From contig OZ059895.1 of assembly GCA_964057225.1 (NCBI GenBank), positions 15,832,001 to 15,896,000 on the forward strand: a DNA stretch of 64,000 nt, given 5' to 3'. Below, piece after piece: positions 52,648 to 64,000 of this stretch. The stretch's first letter is position 1. Each line of letters opens with the position of its first letter. Both the position numbers and the translations under genes were made by a program. The notes below the pieces were generated by a model, which saw only the letters and a program-made list of their open reading frames with translations, was not told the origin of the DNA and ran no database searches. This stretch comes from Auanema rhodensis (taxonomy: Eukaryota; Nematoda; Chromadorea; Rhabditida; Rhabditidae).

Positions 52648-55600
52648 CATTTCTCACTATGAAAATCAGATTCTACAGATCTGAATACCTCAGCTGAGTA
52701 TATTCTTTTTGAAATATGTTTGATGAGGTTCGAGAAAAGCGGACATTCACCGAGCACAACGTGACTACAGCCTGAACTTTTTTGTGAACAATCTTTTGGA
52801 TGGGCCGGATATAAACCTCGTTTCCGGAAAAACGAAAGATCCTCGTCAATTCTCACTATGAAAATCAGATTCTACAGATCTGAATACTTCAGTTTAGTAT
52901 ATTCTTAGTGAAATATGTTTGATGAGGTTCGAGAAAAGCGGACATTCACCGAGCACAACGTGACTACAGCCTGAACTTTTTTGTGAACAATCTTTTGGAT
53001 GGGCCGGATATAAACCTCGTTTCCGGAAAAACCAAAGATCCTCGTCAATTCTCACTATGAAAATCAGATTCTACAGATCTGAATACTTCAGTTGAGTATA
53101 TTCTTTTTGAAATATGTTTGATGAGGTTCGAGAAAAGCGGACATTCACCGAGCACAACGTGACTACAGCCTGAACTTTTTTGTGAACAATCTTTTGGATG
53201 GGCCGGATATAAACCTCTTTTCCGGAAAAACCAAAGATCCTCGTCAATTCTCACTATGAAAATCAGATTCTACAGATCTGAATACCTCAGCTGAGTATAT
53301 TCTTAGTGAAATATGTTTGATGAGGTTCGAGAAAAGCGGACATTCACCGAGCACAACGTGACTACAGCCTGAACTTTTTTGTGAACAATCTTTTGGATGG
53401 GCCGGATATAAACCTCTTTTCCGGAAAAACCAAAGATCCTCGTCATTTCTCACTATGAAAATCAGATTCTACAGATCTGAATACCTCAGCTGAGTATATT
53501 CTTTTTGAAATATGTTTGATGAGGTTCGAGAAAAGCGGACATTCACCGAGCACAACGTGACTACAGCCTGAACTTTTTTGTGAACAATCTTTTGGATGGG
53601 CCGGATATAAACCTCTTTTCCGGAAAAACCAAAGATCCTCGTCAATTCTCACTATGAAAATCAGATTCTACAGATCTGAATACCTCAGCTGAGTATATTC
53701 TTTTTGAAATATGTTTGATGAGGTTCGAGAAAAGCGGACATTCACCGAGCACAACGTGACTACAGCCTGAACTTTTTTGTGAACAATCTTTTGGATGGGC
53801 CGGATATAAACCTCTTTTCCGGAAAAACCAAAGATCCTCGTCAATTCTCACTATGAAAATCAGATTCTACAGATCTGAATACCTCAGCTGAGTATATTCT
53901 TTTTGAAATATGTTTGATGAGGTTCGAGAAAAGCGGACATTCACCGAGCACAACGTGACTACAGCCTGAACTTTTTTGTGAACAATCTTTTGGATGGGCC
54001 GGATATAAACCTCTTTTCCGGAAAAACCAAAGATCCTCGTCATTTCTCACTATGAAAATCAGATTCTACAGATCTGAATACCTCAGCTGAGTATATTCTT
54101 TTTGAAATATGTTTGATGAGGTTCGAGAAAAGCGGACATTCACCGAGCACAACGTGACTACAGCCTGAACTTTTTTGTGAACAATCTTTTGGATGGGCCG
54201 GATATAAACCTCTTTTCCGGAAAAACCAAAGATCCTCGTCAATTCTCACTATGAAAATCAGATTCTATAGATCTGAATACCTCAGCTGAGTATATTCTAA
54301 GTGAAATATGTTTGATGAGGTTCGAGAAAAGCGGACATTCACCGAGCACAACGTGACTACAGCCTGAACTTTTTTGTGAACAATCTTTTGGATGGGCCGG
54401 ATATAAACCTCTTTTCCGGAAAAACCAAAGATCCTCGTCAATTCTCACTATGAAAATCAGATTCTACAGATCTGAATACTTCAGTTGAGTATATTCTTTT
54501 TGAAATATGTTTGATGAGGTTCGAGAAAAGCGGACATTCACCGAGCACAACGTGACTACAGCCTGAACTTTTTTGTGAACAATCTTTTGGATGGGCCGGA
54601 TATAAACCTCTTTTCCGGAAAAACCAAAGATCCTCGTCAATTCTCACTATGAAAATCAGATTCTACAGATCTGAATACCTCAGCTGAGTATATTCTTTTT
54701 GAAATATGTTTGATGAGGTTCGAGAAAAGCGGACATTCACCGAGCACAACGTGACTACAGCCTGAACTGTTTTGTGAACAATCTTTTGGATGGGCCGGAT
54801 ATAAACCTCTTTTCCGGAAAAACCAAAGATCCTCGTCAATTCTCACTATGAAAATCAGATTCTACAGATCTGAATACCTCAGCTGAGTATATTCTTTTTG
54901 AAATATGTTTGATGAGGTTCGAGAAAAGCGGACATTCACCGAGCACAACGTGACTACAGCCTGAACTTTTTTGTGAACAATCTTTTGGATGGGCCGGATA
55001 TAAACCTCTTTTCCGGAAAAACCAAAGATCCTCGTCATTTCTCACTATGAAAATCAGATTCTACAGATCTGAATACTTCAGTTGAGTATATTCTTTTTGA
55101 AATATGTTTGATCAGGTTCGAGAAAAGCGGACATTCACCGAGCACAACGTGACTACAGCCTGAACTTTTTTGTGAACAATCTTTTGGATGGGCCGGATAT
55201 AAACCTCTTTTCCGGAAAAACCAAAGATCCTCGTCATTTCTCACTATGAAAATCAGATTCTACAGATCTGAATACTTCAGTTGAGTATATTCTTTTTGAA
55301 ATATGTTTGATCAGGTTCGAGAAAAGCGGACATTCACCGAGCACAACGTGACTACAGCCTGAACTTTTTTGTGAACAATCTTTTGGATGGGCCGGATATA
55401 AACCTCTTTTCCGGAAAAACCAAAGATCCTCGTCATTTCTCACTATGAAAATCAGATTCTACAGATCTGAATACTTCAGTTGAGTATGTTCGTTTTGAAA
55501 TATGTTTGATGAGGTTCGAGAAAAGCGGACATTCACCGAGCACAACGTGACTACAGCCTGAACTTTTTTGTGAACAATCTTTTGGATGGGCCGGATATAA

Positions 55601-58600
55601 ACCTCTTTTCCGGAAAAACCAAAGATCCTCGTCATTTCTCACTATGAAAATCAGATTCTACAGATCTGAATACTTCAGTTGAGTATATTCTTTTTGAAAT
55701 ATGTTTGATCAGGTTCGAGAAAAGCGGACATTCACCGAGCACAACGTGACTACAGCCTGAACTTTTTTGTGAACAATCTTTTGGATGGGCCGGATATAAA
55801 CCTCTTTTCCGGAAAAACCAAAGATCCTCGTCATTTCTCACTATGAAAATCAGATTCTACAGATCTGAATACTTCAGTTGAGTATATTCTTTTTGAAATA
55901 TGTTTGATCAGGTTCGAGAAAAGCGGACATTCACCGAGCACAACGTGACTACAGCCTGAACTTTTTTGTGAACAATCTTTTGGATGGGCCGGATATAAAC
56001 CTCTTTTCCGGAAAAACCAAAGATCCTCGTCATTTCTCACTATGAAAATCAGATTCTACAGATCTGAATACCTCAGCTGAGTATATTCTTTTTGAAATAT
56101 GTTTGATCAGGTTCGAGAAAAGCGGACATTCACCGAGCACAACGTGACTACAGCCTGAACTTTTTTGTGAACAATCTTTTGGATGGGCCGGATATAAACC
56201 TCTTTTCCGGAAAAACGAAAGATCCTCGTCAATTCTCACTATGAAAATCAGATTCTACAGATCTGAATACCTCAGCTGAGTATATTCTTTTTGAAATATG
56301 TTTGATGAGGTTCGAGAAAAGCGGACATTCACCCAGCACAACGTGACTACAGCCTGAACTTTTTTGTGAACAATCTTTTGGATGGGCCGGATATAAACCT
56401 CTTTTCCGGAAAAACGAAAGATCCTCGTCAATTCTCACTATGAAAATCAGATTCTACAGATCTGAATACTTCAGTTTAGTATATTCTTAGTGAAATATGT
56501 TTGATGAGGTTCGAGAAAAGCGGACATTCACCGAGCACAACGTGACTACAGCCTGAACTTTTTTGTGAACAATCTTTTGGATGGGCCGGATATAAACCTC
56601 TTTTCCGGAAAAGCGAAAGATCCTCGTCAATTCTCACTATGAAAATCAGATTCTATAGATCTGAATACCTCAGCTGAGTATATTCTTAGTGAAATATGTT
56701 TGATGAGGTTCGAGAAAAGCGGACATTCACCGAGCACAACGTGACTACAGCCTGAACTTTTTTGTGAACAATCTTTTGGATGGGCCGGATATAAACCTCT
56801 TTTCCGGAAAAACGAAAGATCCTCGTCAATTCTCACTATGAAAATCAGATTCTACAGATCTGAATACTTCAGTTTAGTATATTCTTAGTGAAATATGTTT
56901 GATGAGGTTCGAGAAAAGCGGACATTCACCCAGCACAACGTGACTACAGCCTGAACTTTTTTGTGAACAATCTTTTGGATGGGCCGGATATAAACCTCTT
57001 TTCCGGAAAAACCAAAGATCCTCGTCAATTCTCACTATGAAAATCAGATTCTATAGATCTGAATACCTCAGCTGAGTATATTCTTAGTGAAATATGTTTG
57101 ATGAGGTTCGAGAAAAGCGGACATTCACCGAGCACAACGTGACTACAGCCTGAACTTTTTTGTGAACAATCTTTTGGATGGGCCGGATATAAACCTCTTT
57201 TCCGGAAAAACCAAAGATCCTCGTCATTTCTCACTATGAAAATCAGATTCTACAGATCTGAATACCTCAGCTGAGTATATTCTTTTTGAAATATGTTTGA
57301 TGAGGTTCGAGAAAAGCGGACATTCACCGAGCACAACGTGACTACAGCCTGAACTTTTTTGTGAACAATCTTTTGGATGGGCCGGATATAAACGTCTTTT
57401 CCGGAAAAACCAAAGATCCTCGTCAATTCTCACTATGAAAATCAGATTCTACAGATCTGAATACCTCAGCTGAGTATATTCTTTTTGAAATATGTTTGAT
57501 GAGGTTCGAGAAAAGCGGACATTCACCGAGCACAACGTGACTACAGCCTGAACTTTTTTGTGAACAATCTTTTGGATGGGCCGGATATAAACCTCTTTTC
57601 CGGAAAAGCGAAAGATCCTCGTCAATTCTCACTATGAAAATCAGATTCTACAGATCTGAATACCTCAGCTGAGTATATTCTTAGTGAAATATGTTTGATG
57701 AGGTTCGAGAAAAGCGGACATTCACCGAGCACAACGTGACTACAGCCTGAACTTTTTTGTGAACAATCTTTTGGATGGGCCGGATATAAACCTCTTTTCC
57801 GGAAAAACCAAAGATCCTCGTCAATTCTCACTATGAAAATCAGATTCTACAGATCTGAATACCTCAGCTGAGTATATTCTTAGTGAAATATGTTTGATGA
57901 GGTTCGAGAAAAACGGACATTCACCGAGCACAACGTGACTACAGCCTGAACTTTTTTGTGAACAATCTTTTGGATGGGCCGGATATAAACCTCTTTTCCG
58001 GAAAAACGAAAGATCCTCGTCAATTCTCACTATGAAAATCAGATTCTACAGATCTGAATACCTCAGCTGAGTATATTCTTTTTGAAATATGTTTGATGAG
58101 GTTCGAGAAAAGCGGACATTCACCCAGCACAACGTGACTACAGCCTGAACTTTTTTGTGAACAATCTTTTGGATGGGCCGGATATAAACCTCTTTTCCGG
58201 AAAAACGAAAGATCCTCGTCAATTCTCACTATGAAAATCAGATTCTACAGATCTGAATACTTCAGTTTAGTATATTCTTAGTGAAATATGTTTGATGAGG
58301 TTCGAGAAAAGCGGACATTCACCGAGCACAACGTGACTACAGCCTGAACTTTTTTGTGAACAATCTTTTGGATGGGCCGGATATAAACCTCTTTTCCGGA
58401 AAAGCGAAAGATCCTCGTCAATTCTCACTATGAAAATCAGATTCTACAGATCTGAATACCTCAGCTGAGTATATTCTTAGTGAAATATGTTTGATGAGGT
58501 TCGAGAAAAGCGGACATTCACCGAGCACAACGTGACTACAGCCTGAACTTTTTTGTGGACAATCTTTTGGATGGGCCGGATATAAACCTCTTTTCCGGAA

Positions 58601-61600
58601 AAACCAAAGATCCTCGTCAATTCTCACTATGAAAATCAGATTCTACAGATCTGAATACCTCAGCTGAGTATATTCTTTTTGAAATATGTTTGATGAGGTT
58701 CGAGAAAAGCGGACATTCACCGAGCACAACGTGACTACAGCCTGAACTTTTTTGTGAACAATCTTTTGGATGGGCCGGATATAAACCTCTTTTCCGGAAA
58801 AACCAAAGATCCTCGTCAATTCTCACTATGAAAATCAGATTCTACAGATCTGAATACCTGAGCTGAGTATATTCTTAGTGAAATATGTTTGATGAGGTTC
58901 GAGAAAAGCGGACATTCACCGAGCACAACGTGACTACAGCCTGAACTTTTTTGTGGACAATCTTTTGGATGGGCCGGATATAAACCTCTTTTCCGGAAAA
59001 ACCAAAGATCCTCGTCAATTCTCACTATGAAAATCAGATTCTACAGATCTGAATACCTGAGCTGAGTATATTCTTAGTGAAATATGTTTGATGAGGTTCG
59101 AGAAAAGCGGACATTCACCGAGCACAACGTGACTACAGCCTGAACTTTTTTGTGGACAATCTTTTGGATGGGCCGGATATAAACCTCTTTTCCGGAAAAA
59201 CGAAAGATCCTCGTCAATTCTCACTATGAAAATCAGATTCTACAGATCTGAATACCTCAGCTGAGTATATTCTTTTTGAAATATGTTTGATGAGGTTCGA
59301 GAAAAGCGGACATTCACCGAGCACAACGTGACTACAGCCTGAACTTTTTTGTGAACAATCTTTTGGATGGGCCGGATATAAACCTCTTTTCCGGAAAAAC
59401 CAAAGATCCTCGTCAATTCTCACTATGAAAATCAGATTCTACAGATCTGAATACCTCAGCTGAGTATATTCTTTTTGAAATATGTTTGATGAGGTTCGAG
59501 AAAAGCGGACATTCACCGAGCACAACGTGACTACAGCCTGAACTTTTTTGTGAACAATCTTTTGGATGGGCCGGATATAAACGTCTTTTCCGGAAAAACC
59601 AAAGATCCTCGTCAATTCTCACTATGAAAATCAGATTCTACAGATCTGAATACCTCAGCTGAGTATATTCTTTTTGAAATATGTTTGATGAGGTTCGAGA
59701 AAAGCGGACATTCACCGAGCACAACGTGACTACAGCCTGAACTTTTTTGTGAACAATCTTTTGGATGGGCCGGATATAAACCTCTTTTCCGGAAAAACCA
59801 AAGATCCTCGTCAATTCTCACTATGAAAATCAGATTCTACAGATCTGAATACCTCAGCTGAGTATATTCTTTTTGAAATATGTTTGATGAGGTTCGAGAA
59901 AAGCGGACATTCACCGAGCACAACGTGACTACAGCCTGAACTTTTTTGTGAACAATCTTTTGGATGGGCCGGATATAAACCTCTTTTCCGGAAAAGCGAA
60001 AGATCCTCGTCAATTCTCACTATGAAAATCAGATTCTACAGATCTGAATACCTCAGCTGAGTATATTCTTAGTGAAATATGTTTGATGAGGTTCGAGAAA
60101 AGCGGACATTCACCGAGCACAACGTGACTACAGCCTGAACTTTTTTGTGAACAATCTTTTGGATGGGCCGGATATAAACCTCTTTTCCGGAAAAACCAAA
60201 GATCCTCGTCAATTCTCACTATGAAAATCAGATTCTACAGATCTGAATACTTCAGTTGAGTATGTTCGTTTTGAAATATGTTTGATGAGGTTCGAGAAAA
60301 GCGGACATTCACCGAGCACAACGTGACTACAGCCTGAACTTTTTTGTGAACAATCTTTTGGATGGGCCGGATATAAACCTCTTTTCCGGAAAAACCAAAG
60401 ATCCTCGTCATTTCTCACTATGAAAATCAGATTCTACAGATCTGAATACCTCAGCTGAGTATATTCTTTTTGAAATATGTTTGATGAGGTTCGAGAAAAG
60501 CGGACATTCACCGAGCACAACGTGACTACAGCCTGAACTTTTTTGTGAACAATCTTTTGAATGGGCCGGATATAAACCTCTTTTCCGGAAAAACGAAAGA
60601 TCCTCGTCAATTCTCACTATGAAAATCAGATTCTACAGATCTGAATACTTCAGTTGAGTATATTCTTTTTGAAATATGTTTGATGAGGTTCGAGAAAAGC
60701 GGACATTCACCGAGCACAACGTGACTACAGCCTGAACTTTTTTGTGAACAATCTTTTGGATGGGCCGGATATAAACCTCTTTTCCGGAAAAACCAAAGAT
60801 CCTCGTCATTTCTCACTATGAAAATCAGATTCTACAGATCTGAATACTTCAGTTTAGTATGTTCGTTTTGAAATATGTTTGATGAGGTTCGAGAAAAGCG
60901 GACATTCACCGAGCACAACGTGACTACAGCCTGAACTTTTTTGTGAACAATCTTTTGGATGGGCCGGATATAAACCTCTTTTCCGGAAAAACGAAAGATC
61001 CTCGTCAATTCTCACTATGAAAATCAGATTCTACAGATCTGAATACCTCAGCTGAGTATATTCTTTTTGAAATATGTTTGATGAGGTTCGAGAAAAGCGG
61101 ACATTCACCGAGCACAACGTGACTACAGCCTGAACTTTTTTGTGAACAATCTTTTGAATGGGCCGGATATAAACCTCTTTTCCGGAAAAACGAAAGATCC
61201 TCGTCAATTCTCACTATGAAAATCAGATTCTACAGATCTGAATACTTCAGTTTAGTATGTTCGTTTTGAAATATGTTTGATGAGGTTCGAGAAAAGCGGA
61301 CATTCACCGAGCACAACGTGACTACAGCCTGAACTTTTTTGTGAACAATCTTTTGGATGGGCCGGATATAAACCTCTTTTCCGGAAAAACCAAAGATCCT
61401 CGTCATTTCTCACTATGAAAATCAGATTCTACAGATCTGAATACTTCAGTTTAGTACGTTCGTTTTGAAATATGTTTGATGAGGTTCGAGAAAAGCGGAC
61501 ATTCACCGAGCACAACGTGACTACAGCCTGAACTTTTTTGTGAACAATCTTTTGGATGGGCCGGATATAAACCTCTTTTCCGGAAAAGCGAAAGATCCTC

Positions 61601-64000
61601 GTCAATTCTCACTATGAAAATCAGATTCTACAGATCTGAATACCTCAGCTGAGTATATTCTTAGTGAAATATGTTTGATGAGGTTCGAGAAAAGCGGACA
61701 TTCACCCAGCACAACGTGACTACAGCCTGAACTTTTTTGTGAACAATCTTTTGGATGGGCCGGATATAAACCTCTTTTCCGGAAAAACCAAAGATCCTCG
61801 TCAATTCTCACTATGAAAATCAGATTCTATAGATCTGAATACCTCAGCTGAGTATATTCTTAGTGAAATATGTTTGATGAGGTTCGAGAAAAGCGGACAT
61901 TCACCGAGCACAACGTGACTACAGCCTGAACTTTTTTGTGAACAATCTTTTGGATGGGCCGGATATAAACCTCTTTTCCGGAAAAACCAAAGATCCTCGT
62001 CAATTCTCACTATGAAAATCAGATTCTATAGATCTGAATACCTCAGCTGAGTATATTCTTAGTGAAATATGTTTGATGAGGTTCGAGAAAAGCGGACATT
62101 CACCGAGCACAACGTGACTACAGCCTGAACTTTTTTGTGAACAATCTTTTGGATGGGCCGGATATAAACCTCTTTTCCGGAAAAACCAAAGATCCTCGTC
62201 AATTCTCACTATGAAAATCAGATTCTATAGATCTGAATACCTCAGCTGAGTATATTCTTAGTGAAATATGTTTGATGAGGTTCGAGAAAAGCGGACATTC
62301 ACCGAGCACAACGTGACTACAGCCTGAACTTTTTTGTGAACAATCTTTTGGATGGGCCGGATATAAACCTCTTTTCCGGAAAAGCGAAAGATCCTCGTCA
62401 ATTCTCACTATGAAAATCAGATTCTACAGATCTGAATACCTCAGCTGAGTATATTCTTTTTGAAATATGTTTGATGAGGTTCGAGAAAAGCGGACATTCA
62501 CCGAGCACAACGTGACTACAGCCTGAACTTTTTTGTGAACAATCTTTTGGATGGGCCGGATATAAACCTCTTTTCCGGAAAAGCGAAAGATCCTCGTCAA
62601 TTCTCACTATGAAAATCAGATTCTACAGATCTGAATACCTCAGCTGAGTATATTCTTTTTGAAATATGTTTGATGAGGTTCGAGAAAAGCGGACATTCAC
62701 CGAGCACAACGTGACTACAGCCTGAACTTTTTTGTGAACAATCTTTTGGATGGGCCGGATATAAACCTCTTTTCCGGAAAAGCGAAAGAACCTCGTCAAT
62801 TCTCACTATGAAAATCAGATTCTACAGATCTGAATACCTCAGCTGAGTATATTCTAAGTGAAATATGTTTGATGAGGTTCGAGAAAAGCGGACATTCACC
62901 GAGCACAACGTGACTACAGCCTGAACTTTTTTGTGAACAATCTTTTGGATGGGCCGGATATAAACCTCGTTTCCGGAAAAACGAAAGAACCTCGTCAATT
63001 CTCACTATGAAAATCAGATTCTACAGATCTGAATACCTCAGCTGAGTATATTCTTTTTGAAATATGTTTGATGAGGTTTGAGAAAAGCGGACATTCACCG
63101 AGCACAACGTGACTACAGCCTGAACTTTTTTGTGAACAATCTTTTGGATGGGCCGGATATAAACCTCTTTTCCGGAAAAGCGAAAGAACCTCGTCAATTC
63201 TCACTATGAAAATCAGATTCTATAGATCTGAATACCTCAGCTGAGTATATTCTTTTTGAAATATGTTTGATGAGGTTTGAGAAAAGCGGACATTCACCGA
63301 GCACAACGTGACTACAGCCTGAACTTTTTTGTGAACAATCTTTTGGATGGGCCGGATATAAACCTCTTTTCCGGAAAAACCAAAGATCCTCGTCAATTCT
63401 CACTATGAAAATCAGATTCTACAGATCTGAATACTTCAGTTGAGTATATTCTTTTTGAAATATGTTTGATGAGGTTCGAGAAAAGCGGACATTCACCGAG
63501 CACAACGTGACTACAGCCTGAACTTTTTTGTGAACAATCTTTTGGATGGGCCGGATATAAACCTCTTTTCCGGAAAAACCAAAGATCCTCGTCAATTCTC
63601 ACTATGAAAATCAGATTCTATAGATCTGAATACCTCAGCTGAGTATATTCTTTTTGAAATATGTTTGATGAGGTTTGAGAAAAGCGGACATTCACCGAGC
63701 ACAACGTGACTACAGCCTGAACTTTTTTGTGAACAATCTTTTGGATGGGCCGGATATAAACGTCTTTTCCGGAAAAACCAAAGATCCTCGTCAATTCTCA
63801 CTATGAAAATCAGATTCTACAGATCTGAATACCTCAGCTGAGTATATTCTTTTTGAAATATGTTTGATGAGGTTCGAGAAAAGCGGACATTCACCGAGCA
63901 CAACGTGACTACAGCCTGAACTTTTTTGTGAACAATCTTTTGGATGGGCCGGATATAAACCTCTTTTCCGGAAAAGCGAAAGATCCTCGTCAATTCTCAC

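Larger units (their letters stand above)
32033..64000 (+). repeat. 199-bp satellite array, about 160.6 monomers, continuing past the window
   Basis: Direct tandem copies, all in one orientation, start at TTCGAG (32033) and run to the window end. Landmarks recur every 199 bp without exception across the whole stretch, so there is no net insertion or deletion in any monomer. Variation is confined to point changes at a few sites: CCAAAG/CGAAAG, CTCTTTTCC/CTCGTTTCC, CTCAGCTGAG/TTCAGTTGAG/TTCAGTTTAG, and CTTTTTGAA/CTTAGTGAA/CTAAGTGAA/CGTTTTGAA. Each monomer carries TTTTCCGGAAAA, CAGATCTG and CTCAGCTGAG (first copy at 32124, 32179 and 32192) unless mutated. A minus-strand frame of 69 codons spans each monomer from a GTG but has no ATG. 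Satellites of this size are typical of centromeric, subtelomeric or B-chromosome heterochromatin; which applies is unknown. Confidence 0.98.

Noticed and set aside
32150-64000. A chain of near-identical 69-codon minus-strand reading frames, one per satellite monomer
   Set aside because: Each begins at GTG with no ATG anywhere in frame. The monomer length is not a multiple of three, successive frames overlap by 11 bp, and about twenty monomers carry stops (TTCAGTTTAG and CTTTTTCAAA types). Identity between frames follows from repeat homogenisation, not protein selection.
32033-64000. CRISPR array
   Set aside because: The repeats are 199 bp with no unique spacers, and the window is nuclear nematode DNA.

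Overview
The window is nuclear DNA from a nematode. The signs are AT-rich sequence with genes packed on both strands, many introns of about 45-50 bp ending in ...ttcag or ...tatag, a nematode-type chemoreceptor gene, operon-like gene spacing, and a U1 snRNA whose stems resemble those I know from Caenorhabditis. I cannot name the genus from sequence alone.

Positions 1-25,700 are a gene-dense housekeeping region. A forward cluster TAF1A-PSMG3-IARS2 (about 200-7,009; Pol I initiation, proteasome assembly, mitochondrial isoleucyl-tRNA synthetase) has gaps of only about 200 and 80 bp and looks like an operon. On the minus strand follow a small unknown gene (7,186-7,461) and FIG4 (7,794-11,300; PI(3,5)P2 phosphatase). 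FIG4 is head-to-head with SLC25A46 (11,557-13,610; mitochondrial outer-membrane carrier homologue), across 256 bp. eIF3J (13,864-14,774) and the histone demethylase KDM1A/LSD1 (15,053-18,206) follow SLC25A46 in the same direction at about 250-280 bp spacing. An FBXO28-like F-box gene (19,706-25,697) has a probable tiny first exon, an unusually long first intron and a long N-terminal extension.

Positions 25,700-31,600 are sparser. They hold one Srt-like 7TM chemoreceptor (27,100-28,738) with an apparent +1 frame break, and then a 727-bp tandem unit present twice. Each unit carries one tRNA-Asp(GTC) and one U1 snRNA gene, and a decayed third tRNA start follows.

Positions 32,033-64,000 (half of the window, continuing past its end) are one satellite array of a 199-bp monomer, about 160.6 copies, all in one orientation. 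The period is exactly 199 bp from the first copy to the last, with no net insertion or deletion. Point variants reveal nested higher-order repeats of 2, 5, 8 and 10 monomers. Most monomers carry a sequence one base from the mammalian CENP-B box consensus, together with three short perfect palindromes. The minus-strand open frame seen in most monomers has no ATG and is broken in about twenty copies, so I do not treat it as a gene. This array, beside the duplicated tRNA-Asp/U1 unit, is the most interesting part of the window.
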